Shown: positions 42,208 through 50,048 of the stretch, in pieces | Numbering within the stretch: position 1 is the first letter of the stretch | Layout of the letters: the number at the start of each line of letters is the position of its first letter | DNA from: Actinocorallia sp039871655 | GTDB lineage: Bacteria; Actinomycetota; Actinomycetes; Streptosporangiales; Streptosporangiaceae | DNA length: 64,000 nucleotides | Direction: 5' to 3' | Assembly (NCBI RefSeq): GCF_039871655.1 | Contig: NZ_JBDPLZ010000006.1 | Coordinates: 62,001-126,000 of the forward strand | Program-made: the position numbers and the translations under genes | The notes under the pieces: generated by a model | What the model was told of the DNA's origin: nothing | Seen by the model: only the letters and a program-made list of their open reading frames with translations | Database searches by the model: none

Positions 42208-42801
42208 CTAGGCTTCGGCGTCCGGGCTTTCGGTCACCGAGCGGCACAGCAGGCTCAGTTCGTCGACCACCGCGTCGAGGGGAGCCGAGGTGCGCCTGGC
42301 CTGGGCGACGACGAGCGCGCCTTCGAGCGCGCCGACGGCGAGCATCGCCACGGAGCTCGCCCGCCGCCGCTCGGCTCCGTCCGCGACGAGTTTGTCGGCG
42401 ATCAGGTCGCACCAGGTCTCGAACGCCGTCCCGGCGACGTCGCGGGCGGCCCGTTCGGTGCCCAGGGCCGCCGCGACGATCGGGCAGCCGACGGCGTAGT
42501 CGCCGGCCTCGAGGCCGCGGCGCCACAGGTCGACCAGCTCACGCAGCGCGCCCGGCGTGTCCGACGCGTCGAGGATCCGGGCCATCCCGGCGCCGAGGTG
42601 CTCAGCGGCACTGCGGGTGGCCTCCTCCATGAGCTGGGATCTGCCTTCCGGGAAGTGGTGGTAGACCGAGCCGCGCGGCGCGCCGCTGTCGGCCAGCACG
42701 TCCGCGAACGAGGTGGCGGCGACGCCCTGCCTGCGGATCAGCGCGATCGCGCTGCGGATCATCGCCGCCCGAGGCCCGTCGGGGTCCTTTCGTCTCGCCA
42801 T
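42208..42801 (-). CDS. TetR/AcrR family regulator (YxaF/LmrA-type)
   Basis: A 197-residue regulator. The HTH is A-I-A-L-I-R-R-Q-G-V-A-A-T-S-F-A-D-V-L-A-D-S-G-A-P-R-G-S-V-Y-H-H-F-P, and the C-terminal domain has G-D-Y-A-V-G-C-P-I-V-A, the LmrA/YxaF hallmark. ATG 42801 is preferred. The divergent thioesterase with a shared inverted repeat is its probable target. It is convergent with the UDG-ART gene with 9 bp between the stops. Confidence 0.88.
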   Translation of the reverse strand: MARRKDPDGPRAAMIRSAIALIRRQGVAATSFADVLADSGAPRGSVYHHFPEGRSQLMEEATRSAAEHLGAGMARILDASDTPGALRELVDLWRRGLEAGDYAVGCPIVAAALGTERAARDVAGTAFETWCDLIADKLVADGAERRRASSVAMLAVGALEGALVVAQARRTSAPLDAVVDELSLLCRSVTESPDAEA

Positions 42802-42831
42802 GGCGCCTGCTCTCCGTCCGCCGTCGATTCC

Positions 42832-42851
42832 TATGTAGGATGTCATACATA
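42832..42851. promoter_or_regulatory. Inverted repeat between tetR and thioesterase
   Basis: TATGTA-N8-TACATA lies in the 95-bp divergent region and is the likely operator for the TetR protein. Confidence 0.5.
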
Positions 42852-42896
42852 CATGTGATGTGCGCCGGAACATCCTTCATGCTCCGAGGAGACAGC

Positions 42897-43718
42897 GTGA
42901 CCGAGATCGACGCCCTGCAGCACCCGTTCGACGCGGCCGTCGAACTCACTCCCGCCACCGACGGCCGTTTGCTGGGACGGACCCGGCCGGAGTACGCGAA
43001 CATGGTCGGCCCCTTCGGCGGCGTCACCGCCGCCACCCTCCTCCAGGCCGTGTTGCGGCACCCCGACCGGCTCGGCGACCCGATCTCCCTCACCGTGAAC
43101 TACGCCGGCCCCATCGCCGACGGCGACTTCGACATCACCGCGCGGGCCGTACGCACCAACCGCGCCACCCAGCACTGGATGCTCGAACTGTCGCAGGACG
43201 GCGTCGTCACGACCACCGCCACCGCGGTGTTCGGCATCCGCCGCGACACGTGGTCGGACACCGAACTCGACATGCCCTCGGTACCGTCGCCGGAGACCGT
43301 TCCCGCGCAGTCGCTCCCGGACTTCATCGCATGGGCCCACAACTACGAGATGCGGTTCGTCGAGGGCGCCATCCCGGAAGAGGGCGCCGGAGAGCATCCC
43401 GACTCGACCGCGACCCTGTGGATGCGCGAGGCCCCGGCCCGCCCCCTCGACTTCCCGAGGCTCACGGCGCTGTGCGACCTGTTCTACCCGCGGGTGTTCC
43501 TGCGGCACGGCCGGTACATGGCGGCCGGCACCGTCTCCCTCACCGTGTACTTCCACGCCGACGCCCACGAGATCGCCGCCCAGCACGACGACTACGTCCT
43601 GGGCACCGCGCGCACCAGCCGCTTCTCACGCGGCTACTTCGACCAGACCGCCCGGCTGTGGAGCCGCGACGGCACCCTGCTGGCCTCCAGCCACCAACTG
43701 GTCTACTTCAAAAACTGA
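42897..43718 (+). CDS. Acyl-CoA thioesterase family protein (double hotdog)
   Basis: A 273-residue TesB-like thioesterase. The first hotdog carries G-P-F-G-G-V-T-A-A-T-L-L-Q-A-V-L and V-N-Y-A-G-P-I-A-D-G-D-F. The second ends with A-R-L-W-S-R-D-G-T-L-L-A-S-S-H-Q, the typical thioesterase_3/TesB C-terminal segment. It hydrolyses an acyl-CoA of unknown chain. The upstream frame starts at 42840, but GTG 42897 has GAGGAGACAGC in front and removes non-coding sequence. It is presumably under the divergent TetR. Confidence 0.85.
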   Translation: MTEIDALQHPFDAAVELTPATDGRLLGRTRPEYANMVGPFGGVTAATLLQAVLRHPDRLGDPISLTVNYAGPIADGDFDITARAVRTNRATQHWMLELSQDGVVTTTATAVFGIRRDTWSDTELDMPSVPSPETVPAQSLPDFIAWAHNYEMRFVEGAIPEEGAGEHPDSTATLWMREAPARPLDFPRLTALCDLFYPRVFLRHGRYMAAGTVSLTVYFHADAHEIAAQHDDYVLGTARTSRFSRGYFDQTARLWSRDGTLLASSHQLVYFKN

Positions 43719-43742
43719 CCGTCCGGCTTCCTCCGCAGGACG

Positions 43743-43776
43743 AAGGCGGAGCCCTGTTTTTCGATGGCTCCGCCTT
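43743..43776. terminator. Bidirectional hairpin between thioesterase and phosphatase
   Basis: AAGGCGGAGCC / GGCTCCGCCTT, an 11-bp perfect stem with a 12-base loop, fills the gap between the two convergent genes and ends next to the phosphatase stop. Confidence 0.7.
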
Positions 43777-44472
43777 TCAGTCCAGAGCCGTGGGAGAAGC
43801 CGTTTCCAAGGTGACGGACTCCTCCGCCAAATGCGTCGTCCCACCACCGACGACGCGGAAACCGTACGGTCCGCTCGGGCGCCACAGTTCGGTGACGGCG
43901 CAGTTGGGGATGTCGCACGAGCCGTTGAACCGGCGGAAGGCACGCATCGCCGTGACGTCGGGGTCGGTGACCCCGGTGAACAGCGACCAGATCACGGCCT
44001 TCATGAAGAGTCCGTGTGTGAACACCGCGACCAGGCCGTCTTCAGGCCGCTCGGCGAGCCGCTCCAGGAAAGCGTGGGCACGGGTGATGAGCGCCTTGAA
44101 GGACTCGCCGTCGCCGCCATTGACGTACGCGGGGTCATTACGTTCCCAGTAAGCCTCGGAGAAGGGCCGCCGCTGCTCCGCCGTGGTCTGCGGCCCGTGC
44201 AGCTCTCCCAGGAAGGTGAACTCCTCGACAGGCCACTCCTCATACGGCGCCTCGGGAAACCTCTCGACGGTCGCCTCGGCGGTCTGCCTCGCGCGGAGGA
44301 ACGGCGAGCTGACGATGAGGTCGGGTGATGCGGTGAAGGTCGCGGCCATCCGCGCCGCCTGATTCCATCCGAGCTCCGTGAGCGGGGCCGCACCCGGTCC
44401 GTTCGTCGGCAGTCCCGCGTTCGATTCGCTCTTCCCGTGCCGGATCAGCCACGCCCGCCGCACCTTGGTCAT
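43777..44472 (-). CDS. Histidine phosphatase family protein
   Basis: A 231-residue phosphoglycerate-mutase-like phosphatase. It starts with the catalytic R-H-G in A-W-L-I-R-H-G-K-S-E-S-N and includes S-S-P-F-L-R-A-R-Q-T-A-E, P-V-E-E-F, and V-F-T-H-G-L-F with the second His. It likely dephosphorylates a small phosphate ester; the substrate is not determinable. It is not in an operon. Confidence 0.88.
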   Translation of the reverse strand: MTKVRRAWLIRHGKSESNAGLPTNGPGAAPLTELGWNQAARMAATFTASPDLIVSSPFLRARQTAEATVERFPEAPYEEWPVEEFTFLGELHGPQTTAEQRRPFSEAYWERNDPAYVNGGDGESFKALITRAHAFLERLAERPEDGLVAVFTHGLFMKAVIWSLFTGVTDPDVTAMRAFRRFNGSCDIPNCAVTELWRPSGPYGFRVVGGGTTHLAEESVTLETASPTALD

Positions 44473-44536
44473 GCCGACAGGCTGACACGCAGGCGCGACG
44501 TCATGGAAGGCCCTGCGAGAAAGGAAAGCCGGCGAA

Positions 44537-44850
44537 ATGGTGACGATCGAGTACTACCAGCGCCTCGTCGCAGACGGAAACTCACCTACTTCGATCTCTT
44601 CATACTTCGAACTGCTCACGACCAGGAGTTCCGCGACCTGATGGCGCAGGGCAGCGTGCTGGCCGAGCACTACCGCTTCGACATGCTCGCCGTCGACGAC
44701 GGGCATCCAGCGATGGCTCGGCGAGTACAAGCGGGTACGCACGACCGTGGGTGTTCAGCCGGGTCACAGCACACTCAGGGCGGAATCAGCAGGATTCCCC
44801 ACTGTCTTCACACTTGACCGAATCGCCTGGATCCACTGGCGCGGCAGGCC
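44537..44850 (+). pseudogene. Decayed coding remnant, frameshifted
   Basis: An ATG at 44537 with AAAGGAAAG upstream begins V-T-I-E-Y-Y-Q-R-L-V-A-D-G and stops at 44641. The next frame then continues A-H-D-Q-E-F-R-D-L-M-A-Q-G-S-V-L, and the third frame gives I-Q-R-W-L-G-E-Y-K-R-V. Each piece has protein-like composition, so this looks like one gene broken by two frameshifts. I cannot name the family. Sequencing errors are possible but two in this short span are unlikely. Confidence 0.4.
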
Positions 44851-44905
44851 CCGCGGTGACTCGGCGGCAGGCGGGCGACAGGGCTTCCGCCACCGCATGA
44901 CCCGG

Positions 44906-45168
44906 CCGTCAAACGATTATGAATATCACTTTTGGTGCCTTTGGCACCCCCGGAGAGCGTCCGACTTCCCGAGGATTTACCTATTCAAGGAATATCTGGC
45001 GGAGCCGCCGATTTCTTTGGACAAAAAGGATCGCCTCCGACCCGTTTTGACCCGCCATAGAACGACCACGATATCTTCCAATACCCAATAGCAGACGGAA
45101 GCCGTTTAGTCTCGATACCCAACGGAAGGCAGAAGCCGTTCAGCCGTATCTTCACCCTGGAGGTAGAG
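44906..45168 (+). promoter_or_regulatory. Conserved leader, copy 1, of the mini-protein family
   Basis: A 263-bp non-coding region homologous to the leaders at 48506 and 50588. It holds an operator-like TTTGGACAAAA (45016-45026), TTGACC at 45047-45052 as likely -35, ATATCT about 18 bp later as -10, then two short stem-loops (ACGG-AAG-CCGT and AACGG-N10-CCGTT) in the presumed 5' UTR, and CTGGAGG before the ATG. Together these suggest a common promoter and leader RNA. Confidence 0.75.
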
Positions 45169-45525
45169 ATGATCAGGAAAACGCTCGGCGTCGCGGTTCT
45201 CGGTGTGGCTCTGCTCGGCGCCCCTGCGATGGCGACCTCAGCGGAGGCCGGCACCACCACCACCGCGGGCGTCACCACGGCGGCCCACCCCCGAGACTGC
45301 CGGTGGGACCACGGCCGGTGGGACTGCGACCGGTGGAAGCACCACCACAGGTGGTACGACCGCCACCACCACAGGTGGTACGACCGAGGCCACTACCGCG
45401 GATGGGACCGAGGCCACCACCGTGGGTGGGACCGGGGCGACCACCGTGGGTGGGACCGGGGCGACCACCGTGGGTGGGACCGAGGCGACCACCGTGGGTG
45501 GGACCGAGGCGACCACCGCAGGTGA
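45169..45525 (+). CDS. Secreted mini-protein copy 1, WDRGDHRG repeats
   Basis: A 118-residue protein with a Sec signal peptide (M-I-R-K-T-L-G-V-A-V-L, ending T-S-A-E-A) almost identical to two paralogues downstream. The mature part starts with Thr/Ala-rich sequence, then R-D-C-R-W-D-H-G-R-W-D-C, His/Arg/Trp-rich blocks, and an octapeptide repeat W-D-R-G-[HD]-H-R-G five times (79-118, last unit ending R-R). It is rich in His, Trp, Asp and Arg; metal, haem or surface binding is possible but untested. Unknown family. Confidence 0.75.
   Translation: MIRKTLGVAVLGVALLGAPAMATSAEAGTTTTAGVTTAAHPRDCRWDHGRWDCDRWKHHHRWYDRHHHRWYDRGHYRGWDRGHHRGWDRGDHRGWDRGDHRGWDRGDHRGWDRGDHRR
45403..45522 (+). repeat. 24-bp tandem repeats encoding octapeptides
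   Basis: Five consecutive 24-bp units encode W-D-R-G-[HD]-H-R-[GR] inside mini-protein copy 1. Units differ by one or two bases and preserve the frame. They are coding repeats, not a CRISPR or VNTR outside a gene. Confidence 0.85.
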
Positions 45526-45615
45526 TGAACCCGGGTCTCGCCAAGGGGACCGTCGACCGGAAGGTGACGGTGTCATGACGAACCACAGCAGCGAAGAACG
45601 GCAGAAAAGCGTGTG

Positions 45616-45670
45616 AAGCCTCTGGTGGGGTGCGGTGGAGGTCAGAGACCGCCCACCCCGCCAGAGGCTT
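45616..45670. terminator. Large hairpin after mini-protein copy 1
   Basis: AAGCCTCTGG / CCAGAGGCTT, extended inward by GGGGTG / CACCCC, encloses a loop with GGTC. It is the positional counterpart of the hairpins after copies 2 and 3 and also faces the DEAD helicase 3' end, so it may end both transcripts. Confidence 0.65.
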
Positions 45671-45688
45671 CTTCACGCTTCAGGACGA

Positions 45689-47101
45689 CTAGGCCGTACG
45701 CTGCGGGCGGCCGTGACCGACGCGGCGGGGCCTGCCGGAGCGGCGGCGGCCGCCCTGGGCCGCCGCACGGCGCGGGGCGGGCTCGGCCGGAGGAGCGATG
45801 ACCACCGGCACGCCGGAGGGCGCCTGGGCGCCGGTGATGCGGGTGAGGAGATCCTCTCCCGCGGCGACGCGGGCTTCGTGGGGGGTGATGCCGGCGGTGC
45901 GCATCATCCGGTCCATCTCGCGGCGCTGGTCGGCCAGGACCAGGGTGACGACCGTGCCGGACTCGCCGGCGCGGGCCGTACGGCCGCCGCGGTGCAGGTA
46001 GTCCTTGTGGTCGGTCGGCGGGTCGATGTTGACGACCATGTCGAGGCCGTCGATGTGGATGCCGCGGGCCGCCACGTTGGTGGCGACCAGCACGTTGACC
46101 TCGCCTGTGCGGAACTGCTCCAGGGTCCGGTTGCGCTGCGGCTGGGACTTGCCGCCGTGCAGGGCCGCGGCGCGGACGCCGCTGGACAGCAGCTTCTTGG
46201 TGAGGCGGTCGGCGGCGTGCTTCATACCGACGAACATGATGGTGCGGCCGTCACGGGCGGCGATGTGGACGGTGGTGTCCAGCTTGCCGGCGTCCGAGAC
46301 GTGCAGCAGGTGGTGTTCCATCGTGGTGACCGCGCCGGCCGACGGGTCGACGGAGTGGGTGACCGGGTCCTTGAGGAACTGCCGGACCAGCCGGTCGACG
46401 TTGCGGTCGAGGGTGGCCGAGAACAACATCCGCTGCCCGCCCGGCTCGACCTGGTCGAGCAGCCGGGTCACCTGGGGCAGGAAGCCCATGTCGGCCATCT
46501 GGTCGGCCTCGTCCAGCACCGTGACGCCGACCCGGTCGAGCCGTACGGCGCCGCGGTCGATGAGGTCGGCGAGCCTGCCGGGAGTCGCGATGACGACCTC
46601 GCAGCCCCGGTTGATCGAGGAGGCCTGCCTGCCGATGGACATTCCGCCGACGACGGTGGTGAGGCGGACCCGTACGGCGTCGGCGTACGGGGTGAGCGCG
46701 TCGGTGACCTGCTGGGCGAGTTCGCGGGTCGGCACCAGCACCAGAGCCAGCGGCTTGCCGGGTTCAGCACGCTTTCCGGCGATCTGAGAGAGCACGGCGA
46801 GCCCGAAGGCGAGCGTCTTGCCGGAGCCGGTACGGCCCCGGCCGAGCACGTCGCGGCCCGCGAGCGCGTTGGGCAGCGTCGCGGCCTGGATCGGGAACGG
46901 CGCGGTCAGGCCCTGGGCCGCGAGGGTGGCCAGCAGCGGGGCCGGCATGTCCATCGCGGCGAACTCCTCGACCGGCGGAAGCGCGGGCACGGTGTTGACC
47001 GGCATCGCGAACTCGCCGTGCGGGGCGACGGTCTGTGTCTTGCGGGTGTTGCGGGTGTTGCTGTTCGAACGGTACGGCCTGCGCTGGGGTGCACGGGTCA
47101 T
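45689..47101 (-). CDS. DEAD-box RNA helicase
   Basis: A 470-residue ATP-dependent RNA helicase. Motifs are in order: G-R-G-R-T-G-S-G-K-T (I), P-T-R-E-L-A (Ia), T-P-G-R (Ib), V-L-D-E-A-D (II), F-S-A-T (III), V-A-T-N-V-A-A-R-G-I (V), and H-R-G-G-R-T-A-R-A-G (VI). The N-terminus (Arg/Asn-rich) and the C-terminal Arg/Gly-rich tail are typical of actinobacterial cold-induced helicases. It would unwind structured RNA. ATG 47101 has GAGGAAGG upstream. It follows the cold-shock gene on the same strand; they are probably induced together. Confidence 0.92.
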   Translation of the reverse strand: MTRAPQRRPYRSNSNTRNTRKTQTVAPHGEFAMPVNTVPALPPVEEFAAMDMPAPLLATLAAQGLTAPFPIQAATLPNALAGRDVLGRGRTGSGKTLAFGLAVLSQIAGKRAEPGKPLALVLVPTRELAQQVTDALTPYADAVRVRLTTVVGGMSIGRQASSINRGCEVVIATPGRLADLIDRGAVRLDRVGVTVLDEADQMADMGFLPQVTRLLDQVEPGGQRMLFSATLDRNVDRLVRQFLKDPVTHSVDPSAGAVTTMEHHLLHVSDAGKLDTTVHIAARDGRTIMFVGMKHAADRLTKKLLSSGVRAAALHGGKSQPQRNRTLEQFRTGEVNVLVATNVAARGIHIDGLDMVVNIDPPTDHKDYLHRGGRTARAGESGTVVTLVLADQRREMDRMMRTAGITPHEARVAAGEDLLTRITGAQAPSGVPVVIAPPAEPAPRRAAAQGGRRRSGRPRRVGHGRPQRTA

Positions 47102-47177
47102 CGGATCGACCTTCCTCGAAGCGGCACGTATCGAGGAGAGCGAATCCAAGTACGAACCAGATGTGGAGCAGACAGCC

Positions 47178-47216
47178 CACGGGGGCTCGAAATCATCAAG
47201 AGTTCGAGCCCCCGTG
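47178..47216 (-). terminator. Hairpin between cold-shock gene and helicase
   Basis: Perfect 14-bp stem CACGGGGGCTCGAA / TTCGAGCCCCCGTG with an 11-base loop, 13 bp after the cold-shock stop. It would end or reduce read-through from the cold-shock gene into the helicase. Confidence 0.7.
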
Positions 47217-47229
47217 AGAGGTGAAGCCG

Positions 47230-47433
47230 TCAGGCGGGAACGATGTTCTCGGCCTGCGGGCCCTTCTGGCCCTGGGTGACGTCGAAGGAGACCTTCTGGC
47301 CCTCCTGCAGCTCACGGAAGCCCTGGGCCGCGATGTTCGAGTAGTGGGCGAAGACGTCGGCGCCGCCGCCGTCCTGCTCGATGAAGCCGAAGCCCTTTTC
47401 CGCGTTGAACCACTTCACGGTGCCGGTTGCCAT
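47230..47433 (-). CDS. Cold-shock protein (CspA family)
   Basis: A 67-residue OB-fold nucleic-acid chaperone: G-T-V-K-W-F-N-A-E-K-G-F-G-F-I (RNP1-like) and D-V-F-A-H-Y-S (RNP2-like) are intact. ATG 47433 has AGAGGAGA upstream. It binds single-stranded RNA/DNA and is typically the most abundant cold-induced protein. A long 5' UTR is likely but not resolved. Confidence 0.93.
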   Translation of the reverse strand: MATGTVKWFNAEKGFGFIEQDGGGADVFAHYSNIAAQGFRELQEGQKVSFDVTQGQKGPQAENIVPA

Positions 47434-47672
47434 GTTGGAAATCTCCTCTGGAGGCATGCGCGGAGCCCGCACCTTGCGAGCTCCCAAGCTGCCGAAATGA
47501 CCCCGTCAGGAAGAACCTGTCAAACAAAAAATGCGCCACCGCTAGCCAGATGCCTGCGGGGCGCATAAAAAAGTTTATGGGAACCACAACTACAACTAGC
47601 GATGACTCTAGCACCTGCCCTCACCGAAGGCAAACGGAGCGGCCGAGGGCCGGCCCCCGCGCACCGCGCTTG

Positions 47673-47696
47673 ATATGCAAGCATTTTCTTGCCTAT
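47673..47696. promoter_or_regulatory. ArsR-type inverted repeat before the ArsR-SRPBCC gene
   Basis: ATATGCAAG-N6-CTTGCCTAT, 8 of 9 positions paired, ends 9 bp upstream of the ATG and overlaps the likely -10. It is the probable autoregulatory operator. Confidence 0.6.
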
Positions 47697-47705
47697 AGTG
47701 AAGGC

Positions 47706-48482
47706 ATGCCCGACGGCGACGACATGGCCAAGGTCTTCAAGGCACTGGCCGACACGACCAGGCGACGGCTGCTCGACCGGCTGCGCGCCGACAACGGCCA
47801 GACCCTGGGCGCGCTCTGCCGCGATCTCGGCATGACCCGCCAGGGGATCACCCAGCACCTCGCCCTGCTCGAGTCGGCCGGCCTCATCGCCACGGTCCGG
47901 CACGGCAGGGAGAAGCTGCACTACCTGAACCCGGTGCCGCTGCACGAGATCCACCGGCGCTGGATCGCGAAGTTCGAACTGCCGGACCTCGACGCCCTGG
48001 CCACCCTCAAAGACGACCTCGAACGGGAGAACAGACCAATGGACAAGCCGCGCCTGCTCTACGTCACCTACATCGCCACCACGCCGGAGCTCCTGTGGAC
48101 GGCGCTCACCGACCCGGAGGTCACCGCGCGATACTGGGAGCACCGCAACGTCTCCGGCTGGGCCAAGGGCGACCGGTGGGAGCACGTACGGCTCACCGAC
48201 GGCGGCGTCGACGTCGTCGGCACCATCCTGGAGATCGACCCGCCGCGCCGGCTGTCCCACGACTGGGCGAGCCCCGCCGACGCCGACGTCCCCGCCCGCC
48301 ACTCGCGCGTGACCTTCGACCTGGAGCCCGTCGGCGACGCCGTGCGCCTCACCGTCACCCACGAGGACCTGCCGGCCGACCAGTACGAGGGCACCGCCCA
48401 AGGTTGGGCGAAGGTCCTCTCCAGCCTGAAGTCCCTGCTGGAGACGGGGCAGCCCCTCCCGTTCTCGGTGCTGTGCTCCTGA
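47706..48482 (+). CDS. ArsR-type HTH fused to SRPBCC (AHSA1-like) domain
   Basis: A 258-residue fusion. Residues 1-110 are an ArsR winged helix (F-K-A-L-A-D-T-T-R-R-R-L-L-D-R-L, then T-R-Q-G-I-T-Q-H-L-A-L-L-E-S-A-G-L, wing G-R-E-K-L-H-Y-L-N-P). Residues 115-255 are a SRPBCC/AHSA1 domain (V-T-Y-I-A-T-T-P-E-L-L-W-T-A-L-T-D-P-E, G-D-R-W-E-H). In most genomes these are two adjacent genes; here they are one chain, giving a one-component sensor with a hydrophobic pocket. The inverted repeat upstream suggests autoregulation. The ligand is unknown. Confidence 0.88.
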   Translation: MPDGDDMAKVFKALADTTRRRLLDRLRADNGQTLGALCRDLGMTRQGITQHLALLESAGLIATVRHGREKLHYLNPVPLHEIHRRWIAKFELPDLDALATLKDDLERENRPMDKPRLLYVTYIATTPELLWTALTDPEVTARYWEHRNVSGWAKGDRWEHVRLTDGGVDVVGTILEIDPPRRLSHDWASPADADVPARHSRVTFDLEPVGDAVRLTVTHEDLPADQYEGTAQGWAKVLSSLKSLLETGQPLPFSVLCS

Positions 48483-48505
48483 CGGGAGTCCCGGCCGCGA
48501 TCCCA

Positions 48506-48768
48506 CCGTCGACCAATTACGGATGTCGCTTTTAATGTCTCTTGCTGCGCTGGAAGCCTTCCAGTTTCCAGAGGATTTGCTTCCACCAAGGGACATACGG
48601 AAGACCGGCTAGCATTTTGGCCAAAATGGTACCCTTCGGCACATTTTGACCAATCGTAGAACTACATCGACATTTCACAATACTCAATGCCGGACAGGGG
48701 ACGCTTAGCCTCGATAACCGATGGCGGACGGAATCCGTTCAGTCACATCCTCGACTCTGGAGGTGGAC
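48506..48768 (+). promoter_or_regulatory. Conserved leader, copy 2, of the mini-protein family
   Basis: A 263-bp homologue of the leader at 44906. It carries the perfect palindrome ATTTTGGCCAAAAT (48614-48627), TTGACC (48646-48651), a poorer -10 (ACATTT), a GACGGAATCCGTT element, and CTGGAGG before the ATG. Confidence 0.75.
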
Positions 48769-48984
48769 ATGATCAGAAAAACGCTCGGTGTCGCAGTGCT
48801 CGGCGTGGCCCTGCTCGGCACCCCCGCGGTGGCGACCTCAGCGGAGGCCGGCACCACCACGGGCGCCACCACGGCGACCCAGGCCCGGAACTGCTGGTGG
48901 GACGACTGCGACTGGTGGGACTACGGCTATTACCACAAGTACTGGCCTCGCCACGGGTGGAAGTACCGGTACTACTACTGGTAA
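48769..48984 (+). CDS. Secreted mini-protein copy 2, Trp/Tyr-rich
   Basis: A 71-residue protein whose signal peptide matches copy 1 except at a few positions. The mature part reads R-N-C-W-W-D-D-C-D-W-W-D-Y-G, then Y-Y-H-K-Y-W-P-R-H-G-W-K-Y-R and ends in W. It keeps two Cys within the Trp/Asp cluster, like copy 1, but has no octapeptide repeat. Family unknown. TetR gene downstream is convergent. Confidence 0.75.
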   Translation: MIRKTLGVAVLGVALLGTPAVATSAEAGTTTGATTATQARNCWWDDCDWWDYGYYHKYWPRHGWKYRYYYW

Positions 48985-49007
48985 TGAGAACTGAGGTCTG
49001 TCACGAA

Positions 49008-49071
49008 GTCGACCCGGGATTCCGCCATGGGGTGGCGATCAGGTTCGCCCCATGGCGTCTCCCGGGTCGAC
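49008..49071. terminator. Large hairpin after mini-protein copy 2
   Basis: GTCGACCCGGGA / TCCCGGGTCGAC with an inner CCATGGGG / CCCCATGG. The flanking GAGGTCTGTCACGAAG is shared with copy 3, but the stem sequence is different, indicating compensatory change. Confidence 0.75.
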
Positions 49072-49186
49072 GCCGAACCATAGATTTCACGAAACCTCCC
49101 ATAATCGAGAGTTGTTTCCCCCGGATTGGCGAACCCGCCATGACGTCCATCGTCATGACCGGCTACGGCCACCGGAGAGAAACGGA

Positions 49187-49876
49187 CTACCGGTGCTCGG
49201 TCCGGGAAGCCGGTGGTTCCAGCATGGGCACGAGGAACCGCCGGGCCATCGCGGCCAGCTGCTCGTCGTCGTCGAGATCGATGAGCCGGCTGGGGATCGC
49301 CAGGAAGGACGCGGAGATCCGGACCATCATCTCGGCCACGAAGTCGGTGTCCAGGTCGCTCGACACGTTGCCCGCGCGTTGTTCGCGGCGGAGCTGGCCC
49401 GCGACGAACCGCCGCACGGTGGCGAGGGTCTGCCCCCCGTCGCTGATCATGGAGGGCACGACCAGGTCCGGTTCCGTGGCGATCAGACCGCCGATCAGCG
49501 GGTTGCCCCGGATGGCGCGCAACGAGCTTACAAAGCCCAGGACCACCCGGTCCGCGGCGGTCTCGGCCTGCCCGATGTCGATGAGGAACCGGTCGAAGTA
49601 GCGGCGGAACTCCCGACGCACCACCTGTTCGACCAGTGCGTCCTTCGTGGTGAACCGCCGGTAGACCGTGATCCGCGAGACCCCGGCCCGCCGGGCCACG
49701 TCCTCCATGGTGGACCGCTGGATGCCCATCCGGCAGAACTGCTCGTACGCGGCGTCGAGCACGCGCGTACGGGCCTCGTCCATGTCGTCGACCTGCTCGA
49801 CGGCGTCGGTGTACGCGCGTTCGAGCAACGACTCCGGACCCGAGGTCGTCCCGAGGAAGGGCGGCACAGCTTCCAT
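49187..49876 (-). CDS. TetR/AcrR family regulator
   Basis: A 229-residue TetR. The HTH is V-L-D-A-A-Y-E-Q-F-C-R-M-G-I-Q-R-S-T-M-E-D-V-A-R-R-A-G-V-S-R-I-T-V-Y-R-R-F. A 35-residue acidic N-terminal extension precedes it. The C-terminal domain is of the TetR_C type with no clear ligand marks. AGGAGGAGAAG precedes the ATG. It is divergent from a frameshifted gene (50049-50484), which may have been its target. Confidence 0.85.
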   Translation of the reverse strand: MEAVPPFLGTTSGPESLLERAYTDAVEQVDDMDEARTRVLDAAYEQFCRMGIQRSTMEDVARRAGVSRITVYRRFTTKDALVEQVVRREFRRYFDRFLIDIGQAETAADRVVLGFVSSLRAIRGNPLIGGLIATEPDLVVPSMISDGGQTLATVRRFVAGQLRREQRAGNVSSDLDTDFVAEMMVRISASFLAIPSRLIDLDDDEQLAAMARRFLVPMLEPPASRTEHR

Positions 49877-50048
49877 CTTCTCCTCCTGGCGACCGATTCT
49901 GCCTCAATCGGCGGCGGCCGCCGCCGTGAATGGGCCTTGTGACGCAGGACACACCGTGCTGTTATCGGACCCACCGTCGATGATACGTGGACACAAGATC
50001 CGTTTCATCGTGTCGAAGATGCTCTCGGCCCCGAGGAGGAGCGAAGGC

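Noticed and set aside
45384..45530. Regular 24-bp repeats as a CRISPR array
   Set aside because: There are no spacers; the units are contiguous, keep the reading frame and encode an octapeptide.
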